Assembly (NCBI GenBank): GCA_002721725.1
Contig: PBLK01000005.1
Span: 95,239-145,363, forward strand
Length of the DNA: 50,125 nucleotides
Direction of reading: 5' to 3'
DNA from: Rhodobiaceae bacterium
GTDB lineage: Bacteria > Pseudomonadota > Alphaproteobacteria > RS24
Made by a program: the position numbers and the translations under genes
Shown: piece by piece, positions 28,034 through 36,636 of the stretch
How positions within the stretch are numbered: the first letter of the stretch is position 1
Layout: each line of letters begins with the position of its first letter
Notes under the pieces: generated by a model
Database searches by the model: none
What the model saw: only the letters and a program-made list of their open reading frames with translations
What the model was told of the DNA's origin: nothing

Positions 28034-29242
28034 TCAGTGATGCGAGAGGGCGGAAACGCCCGGTAGTTTCTTACCTTCCAGCCATTCCAAAAATGCCCCA
28101 CCGGCGGTGGAGACATAAGAAAAATCTTTTCCCGCCCCCGCATGGTTCAAAGCCGCTACCGTATCCCCACCTCCGGCAATGGAGGTTAGCTGTCCCTCTC
28201 GGGTCAGGGTTGCGGCATGTTGCGCAGCGGAATTGGTCGCTACGTCAAAAGGTTCAACCTCAAACGCCCCCAATGGGCCGTTCCAAATCAGTGTAGCCGC
28301 CTTGTCAAAGGCAGCGCAAATATCCCGGACCGCTTCCGGACCAGCATCGAGTATCATTTTGTCCTCGGGCACGGCCTGCGCGGCGCAAATTTCCCGGCTT
28401 TGTCCGGCGGCAAATTCTGCAGCGATAACCGCATCGCGTGGCAACAAAATCGTGCAGCCTTTATTTTCCGCTTCGGCCATAATGGTGCGCGCTATCTCCA
28501 GCATGGTGTCTTCACATAAGGAAGTACCGACTTTATGACCCTGCGCTGCCAAAAACGTATTTGCCATGCCACCGCCGATTACCAGAATATCGGTTTTGGT
28601 TGATAAATTCCCAAGCAAATCAAGCTTGGTTGAAATTTTCGCACCGCCGACCACGGCAACAAGTGGCCGTTTCGGGTTGCCCAAAGCGGCGTTGAGTGCG
28701 CTCAATTCGGCCTGCATGGCGTGCCCACAATAGGTCGGCAAATATTTGGTAATACCATGCGTTGACGCATGCGCCCGATGGGCTGCAGAAAACGCGTCAT
28801 TGACATAAGCGTCTGCCGGTGCCGCCAGCTCCGCCGCGAAATCGGCATCATCGGCTTCTTCACCGCCGTGAAAGCGGGTATTTTCAAGCACACAAATGCC
28901 GCCCTTCGGCAAAGATGTCAAAGCCTCTTGCGCCGCATCGCCAATGCAGTCTCCGGCGAAAGTCACTTTTTGGCCAAGCAAACCACTAAGCGCTGCAGCA
29001 ATTGGAGCGAGGCTCATTTCGGCCATGCGCCGGCCTTTCGGGCGTCCGAAATGCGACAACACGCCAATTCGAAAACCGTTTTGCGACAGTTTTTTGAGGC
29101 TCGGCAAAAGCCTTTCCAGTCGAGTTGCGTCGCGCACCGCACCGCTATCATCAAGCGGCACATTCAAATCGGCACGAATAAGCACAATGCCGCCGGCGGC
29201 CATGTCATCGGCCAGTGTATCAAGTGTTTTGAAACTGCTCAT
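28034..29242 (-). CDS. pgk: Phosphoglycerate kinase
   Basis: Pgk interconverts 1,3-bisphosphoglycerate/ADP and 3-phosphoglycerate/ATP. The 402-residue protein has VLIRADLNVPLDD near residue 20, LSHFGRPKG near 62, LLENTRFHGGEE-type residues near 115, the ATP-side GGAKISTKLDLL near 200, and the C-terminal WNGPLGAFEVEPF and SIAGGGDTVAAL. All usual substrate contacts are visible. The gap to gap (upstream) is 12 bases and to fba 15 bases, so all are co-transcribed. Confidence 0.97.
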   Translation of the reverse strand: MSSFKTLDTLADDMAAGGIVLIRADLNVPLDDSGAVRDATRLERLLPSLKKLSQNGFRIGVLSHFGRPKGRRMAEMSLAPIAAALSGLLGQKVTFAGDCIGDAAQEALTSLPKGGICVLENTRFHGGEEADDADFAAELAAPADAYVNDAFSAAHRAHASTHGITKYLPTYCGHAMQAELSALNAALGNPKRPLVAVVGGAKISTKLDLLGNLSTKTDILVIGGGMANTFLAAQGHKVGTSLCEDTMLEIARTIMAEAENKGCTILLPRDAVIAAEFAAGQSREICAAQAVPEDKMILDAGPEAVRDICAAFDKAATLIWNGPLGAFEVEPFDVATNSAAQHAATLTREGQLTSIAGGGDTVAALNHAGAGKDFSYVSTAGGAFLEWLEGKKLPGVSALSHH

Positions 29243-29254
29243 TTGCCGAGCGGT

Positions 29255-30259
29255 TTATAGCTTGCCCATTGCGACAGCCGTGTCGCTCATGCGATTGGCA
29301 AAGCCCCATTCATTGTCATACCAGCTCAAAACGCGCACCAGCTTGCCGTCGACAATCTGCGTCTGCGTCAAGTCAAAGGTCGAGCTGTTCGGATTGTGAT
29401 TGAAATCGATCGACACAAGCGGCTCGTCGCTTACTCCCAGCACACCTTTCAGCGGCCCATTGGCGGCTTTTACAATGGCATTGTTAATCTGCTCGACCGT
29501 GGTTTTCTTCTTAGCTTCAAACACCAAATCAATCATTGAGACATTGGGGGTCGGCACACGCACTGCCGTGCCGTCGAGCTTGCCCGCCAATTCCGGCAGC
29601 ACCAAGCCGACCGCTTTGGCCGCGCCGGTTGACGTCGGAATCATCGACAAGGAAGCGGCGCGGGCGCGGCGCAGGTCAGAATGCAGCGTATCGACCGTGC
29701 GTTGGTCGCCGGTAAAAGCGTGCACCGTGGTCATATAACCGCGTGCAATGCCGCAGGTTTTGTTCAGCACTTGCGCCACCGGGGCAAGACAGTTTGTCGT
29801 GCAAGAAGCGTTGGAAACGATTTTATGGCTTTTGCGCAATTTCTTGTGATTGACGCCATAGACCACGGTCAAATCAGCCCCTGATGCGGGTGCTGAAACC
29901 AAAACGCGCTTGGCACCGGCGGTCAAATGCTTGCCCGCATCTTCTTGGCTGGTGAACAGGCCGGTGCATTCCAGCGCAATATCAACGCCCATTTTTTCCC
30001 ACGGCAAATTGGCCGGATCGCGCTCGGCAATTACTTTTATCGACTTGCCGCCGACATTAATGCCGGTTTTGGTGGCGCGCACTTTGGCCGGTAATTGGCC
30101 GTGCACGCTGTCATATTGCAGCATATGTGCATTGGCATCGACGCTGCCCAAATCGTTAATCGCGACAACGTTCACGTCTTTACGACCGCTCTCGATGATG
30201 CCTCTGAGCACCAGACGACCAATACGCCCGAAACCGTTAATTGCTACATTTACTGCCAT
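29255..30259 (-). CDS. gap: Glyceraldehyde-3-phosphate dehydrogenase
   Basis: The 334-residue type I GAPDH oxidises glyceraldehyde 3-phosphate with phosphate. It has the NAD-binding INGFGRIGRLVLRG near residue 7, AINDLGS after strand 2 (Asp suggests NAD rather than NADP preference), the catalytic Cys in SNASCTTNCLAPVAQ near 150, the catalytic His in TVHAFTGDQ and the C-terminal SWYDNEWGF. The start at 30259 follows AGGAG; an upstream in-frame start at 30283 overlaps the end of tkt. No second gap gene is in the window. Confidence 0.97.
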   Translation of the reverse strand: MAVNVAINGFGRIGRLVLRGIIESGRKDVNVVAINDLGSVDANAHMLQYDSVHGQLPAKVRATKTGINVGGKSIKVIAERDPANLPWEKMGVDIALECTGLFTSQEDAGKHLTAGAKRVLVSAPASGADLTVVYGVNHKKLRKSHKIVSNASCTTNCLAPVAQVLNKTCGIARGYMTTVHAFTGDQRTVDTLHSDLRRARAASLSMIPTSTGAAKAVGLVLPELAGKLDGTAVRVPTPNVSMIDLVFEAKKKTTVEQINNAIVKAANGPLKGVLGVSDEPLVSIDFNHNPNSSTFDLTQTQIVDGKLVRVLSWYDNEWGFANRMSDTAVAMGKL

Positions 30260-30279
30260 TTTTTTCTCCTGTAAGAAAT

Positions 30280-32289
30280 TCACAGCCCGTTGCGCGCGGC
30301 ATCTATAATCGCCTCTGCCGTGATGCCAAAATGCTGGAACAATTGGTCTGCCGGTGCGCTGGCACCGAAACCGTCCATGCCGATGAAAACGTCTTGTGGG
30401 CGCAAGAAACGATCCCAGCTTTGACGCACTGCCGCTTCAACCGCAATGCGAAGCGGCGTGTTGCCCAAAATATCTGCCTGCGTGGCCGGGTTTTGCTGTT
30501 CAAACAATTCCATGCACGGCACGGAAACCACCCGGGCACTAATTCCGTCCTCTTTCAATGCGGACCGTGCTTGCATTGCGATGGAAACTTCTGAGCCCGA
30601 GGCAAATATGGTAACTTGCGGGTCGCTGCCGCCGGCTGCCAATTCATAGGCGCCATACGCGCAGCTATTGCGTTCTTCATAGTTGCGCACAGTCGGCAAG
30701 CCCTGCCGTGTCAGCGCTAAAATGCTTGGCGCATTGTCCTGTTTCAAAGCCAATTGCCAGCATTCCAACGTTTCAATCGCATCGGCGGGGCGGAAGACAA
30801 AAGTATTTGGCATGACACGCAAAGCAGCTAAATGTTCAACCGGCTGATGCGTCGGACCGTCCTCACCTAAGCCAATGGAATCATGCGTCAGCACGTGAAT
30901 GGTGCGTTGCTTCATTAGCGCCGAGAGGCGAATGGCTGGTCGCGAATAATCGGAAAAGACGAGGAATGTGCCGGAATAGGGAATAAAGCCGCCATGCAAA
31001 GCCATGCCGTTCATAGCCGCAGCCATGCCGTGCTCGCGAATACCCCAATGGATAAATTGTCCGGCCATACTATCGGCAGAGACGGGTGTTTGCTCCGGCG
31101 TTTTGGTGTTGTTGGAGCCGGTCAAATCAGCTGAGCCGCCGATCATTTCAGGCACATGTGGAACAATGGCCTTTAAGGCTTCCTCCGATGCTTTACGCGT
31201 TGCCCAAACCGGCCTTTCTTCGGCCAATTGTTTTTTGAAGTCATCAATGGCGCTGTCCAAGCCCTGCGGCAGGTCGCCGGCAATGGTGCGTTCAAACCGG
31301 TTTTTGGTTTCCGCCGATTGCCCTGCCAAACGCTCCTCCCAGGCCTTGCGGGTCGAGGCATGCGTGCGTCCGGCCATGCGCCAGACATCTAGTAAATCGT
31401 TGGGAATTTCGTAGGGCTCTGACGACCAGCCCAAGCTTTCACGGGTCAGGGCAATCTCTTCATCTCCCAACGGCGCACCATGCACGCCGCTTGTACCTTG
31501 CTTATTGGGACTGCCATAGCCAATTGTGGTTTTACAAGCGATCAGGCTCGGCTTATCGCTCTGGCGTGCCGCTTCAATAGCTGCTTCAATTGCCGCATGG
31601 TCGTGGCCGTCAATGCGCACTGCGTCCCAGCCTGCTGCTTCAAAACGGCCCAGAGCGTCGCCCGACTCGGTCAAGTTGAGTGGTCCGTCAATGGAAATAT
31701 CGTTATCGTCATAAAGCACAATCAGCCGCGATAATTTGAGATGACCAGCAATGGAAATCGCTTCATGGCTAATGCCTTCCATGAGATCGCCATCGGAGGC
31801 TAACACATAAGTGAAATGGTCTACCAGCTCGTCGCCAAAACGCGCATTCAGCATGCGTTCGGCCAAAGCCATGCCGACCGAAGTCGAAATGCCTTGTCCA
31901 AGAGGGCCGGTGGTGGTCTCAATGCCTGCTGCATGGCCATACTCAGGATGTCCCGCAGTGCGTGCGCCCAGCTGGCGGAAATTCTTTAATTCTTCAAGCG
32001 TCATATCTGCAAAGCCGACCAGATAATGCAGCGCATACTGTAGCATGGAACCGTGACCGGCTGACAGAACAAAGCGGTCGCGGTCAGGCCATTCCGGTGC
32101 TAGCGGGTCAATTTTCAAAAATTTGGTATAGAGAACAGTGGCAATATCAGCTGCGCCCATCGGCAGCCCAGGATGGCCTGAATTAGCCGCTTGCACGGCG
32201 TCCATAGACAGGGCGCGTATGGCATTGGCCATTTGTTGAAGTGGCATAGAGCTGGTTCCTGAAATAGCTTTTGCTTCGGCGTCAGACAT
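30280..32289 (-). CDS. tkt: Transketolase
   Basis: Transketolase moves two-carbon ketol units between sugar phosphates using thiamine diphosphate. The 669-residue protein has ANSGHPGLPMGAADIATVLY near residue 35, GHGSMLQYALHYLVGF, the TPP-binding GDGDLMEGISHEAIS-type block (here SDGDLMEGISHEA), the C-terminal domain with FSDYSRPAIRLSALM, HDSIGLGEDGPTHQPVEHLAALR and FGASAPADQLFQHFG. The start at 32289 follows GAGGG; longer in-frame starts enter the promoter region. It is the first gene of tkt-gap-pgk-fba, with an inverted repeat about 17 bases upstream. Confidence 0.96.
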   Translation of the reverse strand: MSDAEAKAISGTSSMPLQQMANAIRALSMDAVQAANSGHPGLPMGAADIATVLYTKFLKIDPLAPEWPDRDRFVLSAGHGSMLQYALHYLVGFADMTLEELKNFRQLGARTAGHPEYGHAAGIETTTGPLGQGISTSVGMALAERMLNARFGDELVDHFTYVLASDGDLMEGISHEAISIAGHLKLSRLIVLYDDNDISIDGPLNLTESGDALGRFEAAGWDAVRIDGHDHAAIEAAIEAARQSDKPSLIACKTTIGYGSPNKQGTSGVHGAPLGDEEIALTRESLGWSSEPYEIPNDLLDVWRMAGRTHASTRKAWEERLAGQSAETKNRFERTIAGDLPQGLDSAIDDFKKQLAEERPVWATRKASEEALKAIVPHVPEMIGGSADLTGSNNTKTPEQTPVSADSMAGQFIHWGIREHGMAAAMNGMALHGGFIPYSGTFLVFSDYSRPAIRLSALMKQRTIHVLTHDSIGLGEDGPTHQPVEHLAALRVMPNTFVFRPADAIETLECWQLALKQDNAPSILALTRQGLPTVRNYEERNSCAYGAYELAAGGSDPQVTIFASGSEVSIAMQARSALKEDGISARVVSVPCMELFEQQNPATQADILGNTPLRIAVEAAVRQSWDRFLRPQDVFIGMDGFGASAPADQLFQHFGITAEAIIDAARNGL

Positions 32290-32305
32290 TAAAATATCCC
32301 TCTTA

Positions 32306-32332
32306 CTTGTCGGTCGGTTATAATTCGACAAG
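32306..32332 (-). promoter_or_regulatory. Inverted repeat upstream of tkt (candidate operator)
   Basis: CTTGTCG (32306-32312) and CGACAAG (32326-32332) are perfect 7-base arms around a 13-base centre that includes TTATAAT on the plus strand (32318-32324). The arm centres are 20 bases apart, two helical turns, as for a dimeric repressor. It lies 17-43 bases upstream of the tkt start, where the minus-strand -10 should fall. Function is inferred. Confidence 0.45.
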
Positions 32333-32422
32333 GACGTCTCAATTTCGGCGCACAATGCCCCTGAGACCTGCTAGAGTCAATGCCAGATTCGCACTGTTGA
32401 GTCCCGCAATTAACAGATTTTG

Positions 32423-32452
32423 TTGACGGGAAAACGACGGCAATTTTATGCT
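32423..32452 (+). promoter_or_regulatory. Likely sigma-70 promoter of the DUF4164-zapA genes
   Basis: TTGACG (32423-32428) and TATGCT (32447-32452) are 18 bases apart, giving a start near 32459, eleven bases before the ATG, with a GAGAGG ribosome site between. The -35 matches the consensus at five of six positions and the -10 at four. Confidence 0.5.
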
Positions 32453-32469
32453 GTGCTGAGAGGTGTCTT

Positions 32470-32736
32470 ATGGAGAAAATACAAGCCGGTCTGGAACGGT
32501 TGCTAAACGCGGTCGATAAGTTGTCTGCCGAACATGCGCGAGTGAGTTCTCCGGGCGAAAACATGTTTAGCAAATTGGCGGCGCTTGACGCCTTAGAGGT
32601 CGAAGCTGCTCATTTGCGCACGGAGGTCTCGAATTTGAAAAAACAAAGTCAAAATTTGGAAAGCGCCCAAAAACGTGCCGCAACGCAGGTAGAAAAAGCG
32701 ATGCGGCAAATTGATGATGTGCTGGGGGAGGCTTAA
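32470..32736 (+). CDS. DUF4164-like small coiled-coil protein
   Basis: The 88-residue protein is almost wholly helical with heptad-like spacing (about residues 34-80, LAALDALEVEAAHLRTEVSN onward) and no membrane segment. A small coiled-coil protein at this place, directly before zapA, is common in Alphaproteobacteria and usually labelled DUF4164. Its stop abuts the zapA start with no gap, so a role in division together with ZapA is plausible, but no function is established that I know of. Confidence 0.75.
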   Translation: MEKIQAGLERLLNAVDKLSAEHARVSSPGENMFSKLAALDALEVEAAHLRTEVSNLKKQSQNLESAQKRAATQVEKAMRQIDDVLGEA

Positions 32737-33114
32737 ATGGCCGAGATAACTGTATCAGTCAATTCAAGACCGTTTCAGGTTGTTTGCCGCGATGGCGAGG
32801 AAGCGCAAGTCTCGCAGCTGGCTGAAGACTTGGCGGCGCGCGTGGCTGCCATTAAAAAAGGCAATGAAAAAGCGGGTGACAGCCATTTGCTGGTGCTTGC
32901 CGGCTTAGTGCTCAGCAATGATGTGCGCGATTTGAAGCGCGAGTTGGAAGCGGTACGCCAAGAAATGGGCGAGGCCGGTCGCTCCCGCGAGGCTCTGTCT
33001 GAGCGTGTCAATGAAATTGAAGAGGTTTTGTCGGACGCGCTCAATGCGGCGGCAGAAAAAATTGAAGCGATTTTGCCGCCCGCGCCCGGCCCGACACACG
33101 AAGCCAATGCGTGA
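32737..33114 (+). CDS. zapA: Cell division protein ZapA
   Basis: ZapA binds FtsZ filaments and promotes their bundling at midcell. The 125-residue protein begins with the typical N-terminal strand-rich domain (ITVSVNSRPFQVVCRDGEEAQVSQLAEDLAARVAAI-type residues 3-45), followed by helices (LVLAGLVLSNDVRDLKRELE) forming the coiled-coil stalk, and a low-complexity tail. It starts one base after the DUF4164 stop. The 6S RNA gene follows, as ssrS follows zapA in many proteobacteria. Confidence 0.93.
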   Translation: MAEITVSVNSRPFQVVCRDGEEAQVSQLAEDLAARVAAIKKGNEKAGDSHLLVLAGLVLSNDVRDLKRELEAVRQEMGEAGRSREALSERVNEIEEVLSDALNAAAEKIEAILPPAPGPTHEANA

Positions 33115-33119
33115 GTGGG

Positions 33120-33149
33120 GTGACATTATTCACCTTTGACCGCTATAAG
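33120..33149 (+). promoter_or_regulatory. Promoter of the 6S RNA gene
   Basis: GTGACA (33120-33125) and TATAAG (33144-33149) lie 18 bases apart; each differs from consensus at one position. The predicted start is about 33156, exactly where the 6S closing stem begins. The -35 lies just after the zapA stop. Confidence 0.6.
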
Positions 33150-33155
33150 GCGTTC

Positions 33156-33317
33156 AGGAACTGCCCGATGCGAAGACTGCTTTAAACGCTCGGGGCCTTA
33201 CGGTCCTTAAGGGAACTGTCACTGAGGCGGGTTGCGGCCTGCTCCACACGGTGCCCACCTACATTTGTAGGTCTCCGAGGATCCGGCAGAAAACGGTTGT
33301 GGCGGTTCCGCCTTTTT
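33156..33317 (+). ncRNA. ssrS: 6S RNA
   Basis: 6S RNA mimics an open promoter and binds sigma-70 RNA polymerase. The evidence is structural and positional. The first bases, GGAACTGCC (33157-33165), pair with GGCGGTTCC (33301-33309) to form the closing stem with one G-U pair. Inside, CTCGG (33189-33193) can pair with CCGAG near 33275. The middle is weakly paired, as expected for the bubble. The gene lies between zapA and fthC, the conserved ssrS position, has its own promoter and ends in a T-tract. Length about 160 nt is usual for Alphaproteobacteria. No long reading frame of any gene covers it. Confidence 0.85.
33301..33317 (+). terminator. Intrinsic terminator at the 3' end of 6S RNA
   Basis: GGCGGTTCCGCC (33301-33312) folds into a short hairpin and is followed by TTTTT. 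The left arm is the same strand that forms the 6S closing stem, so the two structures are alternatives. fthC starts only 12 bases later, so read-through into fthC is likely needed for its expression. Confidence 0.6.
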
Positions 33318-33328
33318 AAGGGTGATGA

Positions 33329-33886
33329 ATGGACGCAAAAGACACCATGCGGCAATCCATGCTCGCGGCGCGGCGTGCCCATGCCGATGCGCAGGGCCAT
33401 GAGGCCGCAGCGTTGACCGTGCATGCGGAAAAATTGCGCGGCCAAAATATTGCCGCCTACTTGCCGATGGGCGGTGAAATTGACCCGCGCCCGCTCATGC
33501 AGGCCTTGCGCCGACAGGGCAGCGCCATTTGCTTGCCGGTTTGCGCCGATGAAGAGGCAGCGATGATGTTTCGCCGCTATCGCGATGGCGATGCGCTTAT
33601 ACCCGATGAAATGGGCATTGCCGCACCGCCCACTACGGCGCAGCTAGTCAGGCCCGACATTGTTTTGCTGCCACTTTTGGCGTTTGACGGTACGGGCAAT
33701 CGGCTCGGTCGCGGGGGCGGCTTTTATGACCGCACATTGGCCAAATTGCGCCGTGGCAGCGCGTGTCGCTTTATTGGCTTGGCTTTTGATATGCAAATGG
33801 TTGACAAATGTGCTGTCGCGCCGCATGACGAAGCCTTGCACGGCGTTGCAACGCCAACGCAATGGCATGATTTTGATGGGAAATAG
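33329..33886 (+). CDS. fthC: 5-formyltetrahydrofolate cyclo-ligase
   Basis: This enzyme (YgfA/MTHFS) converts 5-formyl-THF to 5,10-methenyl-THF with ATP. The 185-residue protein has MRQSMLAARRAHAD near the start, IAAYLPMGGEIDPRPLM near residue 46, DIVLLPLLAFDGTGNRLGRGGGFYDRTLA near 110-137 (the conserved glycine-rich substrate loop) and FIGLAFDMQMV. Start ATG at 33329 has AAGGGTG before it. It is the usual neighbour of ssrS, and adds a folate-related function close to ygfZ and folP elsewhere in the window. Confidence 0.92.
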   Translation: MDAKDTMRQSMLAARRAHADAQGHEAAALTVHAEKLRGQNIAAYLPMGGEIDPRPLMQALRRQGSAICLPVCADEEAAMMFRRYRDGDALIPDEMGIAAPPTTAQLVRPDIVLLPLLAFDGTGNRLGRGGGFYDRTLAKLRRGSACRFIGLAFDMQMVDKCAVAPHDEALHGVATPTQWHDFDGK

Positions 33887-33889
33887 CTG

Positions 33890-34702
33890 ATGCGCTTGTT
33901 GTTTTTGGGAGATGTCGTCGGTCGAGCCGCACGGGAAGCCATTCTGCGGCAGGTGCCGATGATGCGCACTCAATATGAACTCGATTTCGTCGTGGTGAAT
34001 GGCGAGAATGCGGCCGGTGGCTTTGGCATCACCCCTGATATTGCAAAAAGCTTTCTTGAAGCCGGTGTCGATGTCGTCTCGACCGGCAATCATGTCTGGG
34101 ACCAGCAAGATATTCGCGGCTTCATTGCCGATGAGCCAAGGCTCTTGCGTCCAGCGAATTTTCCGCCCGAGACACCAGGCAAGGGGGTGGGCCTGTATGA
34201 GGTCGGCGATAAGCGGGTTTTGGTGATTAATGTCATGGGCCAGCTTTTCATGGAATCACTTGATGACCCGTTTGCCGCCGTCGAGCGCGAATTGACCGCC
34301 TGTCCTTTAGGCGAAGCCGCCGATGCAATCATTGTCGATATGCATTGCGAGGCGACCTCGGAAAAAATGGCGATGGGGCATTTTTGCGATGGTCGCGCCA
34401 GCCTGGTGGTCGGCACGCACACCCATGTGCCGACAGCAGATGCGCAAATTCTCCCCAATGGCACCGCCTATCAAACCGATGCCGGTATGTGCGGCGATTA
34501 TGACAGCGTCATCGGCATGGAAAAAGAAGAGCCGATCAATCGCTTTGTCACCAAATTGCGCGGTGGCCGTTTCGGCGCGGCGCAAGGCACACCGACCGTT
34601 TGCGGGGTGATGGTAGAAACCGATGATATAAGCGGCAAGGCCATTGCCATTCACCCTATACGCGCCGGCGGCAGGCTTTCCTCCGCTGCGCCAAACCTGT
34701 AA
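33890..34702 (+). CDS. YmdB-type metallophosphoesterase
   Basis: The 270-residue protein belongs to the TIGR00282/YmdB calcineurin-like phosphoesterases, of which some hydrolyse 2',3'-cyclic nucleotides. Metal ligands and conserved blocks are seen in order: [15 protein letters not shown] at the N-terminus, [14 protein letters not shown] near residue 36, STGNHVWDQ near 63, [16 protein letters not shown] near 148 and [16 protein letters not shown] near 170, then [11 protein letters not shown]. The substrate in this organism is unknown. It is 3 bases after fthC, so the two are co-expressed, and yebC follows. Confidence 0.9.
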   Translation: MRLLFLGDVVGRAAREAILRQVPMMRTQYELDFVVVNGENAAGGFGITPDIAKSFLEAGVDVVSTGNHVWDQQDIRGFIADEPRLLRPANFPPETPGKGVGLYEVGDKRVLVINVMGQLFMESLDDPFAAVERELTACPLGEAADAIIVDMHCEATSEKMAMGHFCDGRASLVVGTHTHVPTADAQILPNGTAYQTDAGMCGDYDSVIGMEKEEPINRFVTKLRGGRFGAAQGTPTVCGVMVETDDISGKAIAIHPIRAGGRLSSAAPNL

Positions 34703-34733
34703 TCTAAAAAAACCGCAAGCGACGGAGGGCGAT

Positions 34734-35480
34734 ATGGCAGGCCATTCCAAATTCAAAAACATTCAGCACCGCAAGGGCGCGCAGGATAAAAAGCGTGCCA
34801 AGATTTTTGCCCGCTTGACCAAAGAAATTATGGTGGCGGCGAAAATGGGATTGCCCGACCCTGATGCCAATCCGCGTTTGCGCACGGCGATTTTGGCGGC
34901 GCGCGCGCAAAATATGCCGAAAGACAATATTGAGCGCGCCATTAAGAAAAGCTCTGATGATGGCGATACGGTTTATGAAGAAGTGCGCTATGAGGGTTTT
35001 GGCCCTGCCGGCATCGGCATTATTGTCGAGACATTGACCGATAATCGCAATCGCACGGCCGCGGAAGTGCGCTCTACTTTTGCCAAAAATGGCGGCAATT
35101 TGGGTGAGACCGGTTCCGTGTCTTTCATGTTTGACCGCGTCGGGGCGATTGAGTTCGACGCTGAGCGCACTGATGCGGAAACCGTGTTTGAAGCGGCCAT
35201 TGAGGCCGGTGCGGAAGATGTGGACAGTTCTGATTCCGGCCATGAAATTATCTGCGCTGTAGAGGAATTGCATAATCTTGTTAATGCTTTGCAAGATAGT
35301 CTGGGTGAGCCGCGCGCAGCCGATATTGTCTGGCGGGCGCAAAATGATATTGCCGTAGACGGCGAAGCAGCCGAAAAAGTAGTAAAGCTGGTCGAAGCAC
35401 TGGACGATGTAGATGATGTCCAGAATGTCTATGCCAATTTCGACATTTCGGAAGAGGTGCTGCAACAACTTTCGGCCTGA
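34734..35480 (+). CDS. yebC: YebC/PmpR family protein
   Basis: YebC proteins were long called transcriptional regulators and more recently are linked to ribosome function at difficult sequences. The 248-residue protein begins [21 protein letters not shown], the family signature, with [18 protein letters not shown] near residue 120 and the acidic C-terminal half typical of the family. The start at 34734 is supported by GGAGG; earlier in-frame codons overlap the ymdB-like gene. It lies directly before ruvCAB, as in most Alphaproteobacteria and E. coli. Confidence 0.95.
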   Translation: MAGHSKFKNIQHRKGAQDKKRAKIFARLTKEIMVAAKMGLPDPDANPRLRTAILAARAQNMPKDNIERAIKKSSDDGDTVYEEVRYEGFGPAGIGIIVETLTDNRNRTAAEVRSTFAKNGGNLGETGSVSFMFDRVGAIEFDAERTDAETVFEAAIEAGAEDVDSSDSGHEIICAVEELHNLVNALQDSLGEPRAADIVWRAQNDIAVDGEAAEKVVKLVEALDDVDDVQNVYANFDISEEVLQQLSA

Positions 35481-35497
35481 GGCAGAAAGGAAAGCAT

Positions 35498-36037
35498 GTG
35501 AGCGCTGCAAAAAGACGCCTTATCGGATTGGACCCGGGTCTTCGGTTCACCGGTTGGGGTATTGTCGATATGCAGGGCAGCAAGCTGACCCATATCGGCA
35601 ATGGCGCCGTGCGCTCCGATGCAGCGCTACCATTGGCTGAACGGCTTTTGCAACTTGATGACGGTTTGGATGCGGTGGTGCAGGAGTTTGTGCCTGACCA
35701 TGCTGCGGTTGAGCAAACATTCGTCAATCGCGACGGCGCTGCAACTCTGAAGCTGGGGCAGGCGCGCGCCGTTTGTCTGTTGGTGCCGGCGCGACGGCAC
35801 ATTAGCGTCAGCGAATATGCGCCCAATTTCATCAAGCGCAGCGTTACCGGTTCGGGTCATGCCGATAAACATCAGATAAAGACAATGGTGCAAATGCTGC
35901 TGCCGCAAGCGGAAATTGCCAATGAGCACGCCGCCGATGCGCTGGCGGTCGCCATTACATTGGCGCATGCCGGTGACTTTAGCGGCAAAATGCAAGCGGC
36001 GATTGAGCGCGCCGAAACAAAAGGCGCGGTCATATGA
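35498..36037 (+). CDS. ruvC: Crossover junction endodeoxyribonuclease RuvC
   Basis: RuvC cleaves Holliday junctions made during recombination. The 179-residue protein starts with GTG. The acidic active-site residues are visible: Asp in RRLIGLDPGLRFTGWG near residue 11, Glu in AVEQTFVNRDG near 70, and the C-terminal acidic pair in NEHAADALAVAITLAH near 143. The order ruvC-ruvA-ruvB with overlapping ends (ATGA with ruvA) indicates one transcript. Confidence 0.95.
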   Translation: MSAAKRRLIGLDPGLRFTGWGIVDMQGSKLTHIGNGAVRSDAALPLAERLLQLDDGLDAVVQEFVPDHAAVEQTFVNRDGAATLKLGQARAVCLLVPARRHISVSEYAPNFIKRSVTGSGHADKHQIKTMVQMLLPQAEIANEHAADALAVAITLAHAGDFSGKMQAAIERAETKGAVI

Positions 36038-36636
36038 TTGGCCGTTTGCGTGGGCGTGTTGACGGGCGCGGCGATGGCTGGGCGCTGATTGATGTTGGGG
36101 GCGTAGGTTATATGGTCGAAGGCTCGGCACGCATGATGGATAATTTGCCCGGCGATGGCGAAGCGGTTTCGCTGGCCATTGAAACCTATGTGCGCGAAGA
36201 CCAATTGCGGTTATTCGGGTTTGCCAGCGAAGAAGAAAGAAGCTGGTTTCGCCTGCTGATGGGCGTGCAAGGGGTCGGGGCAAAAGTCGCTTTGGCCATT
36301 CAAGGCGTGTTGTCAGCGCAAGATTTGACACAAGCCGTCGCGGCTGAAGACAAGGCGACGGTGGCCCGCGCGCCCGGCGTCGGGCCGAAAGTGGCGCAAC
36401 GCATTGTGCAAGAATTGAAAGATAAAATCCCCGAAGCGCAATTCATTGGTGCCGCCGGTCATAAGGTTGATGGCGAAGGCGGCAAGGTTTTGGAAGAGGC
36501 TCTGTCGGCGCTGACCAATCTAGGCTACCAGCGCACGCAGGCCAATCAGGCGCTAATGGCGGCGCGCGGCAAGCTGGGCGATGAAGCAGATTCGATCGAA
36601 GCGCTAATCAAGCAAGCTTTGAAAGAGATGGCGTGA
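36034..36636 (+). CDS. ruvA: Holliday junction branch migration protein RuvA
   Basis: RuvA binds the four-way junction and loads RuvB. The 200-residue protein has domain I beginning [26 protein letters not shown], helix-hairpin-helix motifs ([16 protein letters not shown] near residue 73 and [21 protein letters not shown] near 110), an acidic linker, and the C-terminal RuvB-binding domain ([18 protein letters not shown]). Start overlaps the ruvC stop (ATGA). Confidence 0.96.
   Translation: MIGRLRGRVDGRGDGWALIDVGGVGYMVEGSARMMDNLPGDGEAVSLAIETYVREDQLRLFGFASEEERSWFRLLMGVQGVGAKVALAIQGVLSAQDLTQAVAAEDKATVARAPGVGPKVAQRIVQELKDKIPEAQFIGAAGHKVDGEGGKVLEEALSALTNLGYQRTQANQALMAARGKLGDEADSIEALIKQALKEMA

Noticed and set aside
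32290-32469. A small gene or riboswitch in the largest divergent gap
   Set aside because: Apart from the inverted repeat and the promoter listed, no conserved RNA fold or credible short reading frame was found.
35481-35497. An SOS box before ruvC (also sought before the SRAP gene)
   Set aside because: No GTTC-N7-GTTC repeat is present in either place, so LexA control is not supported.
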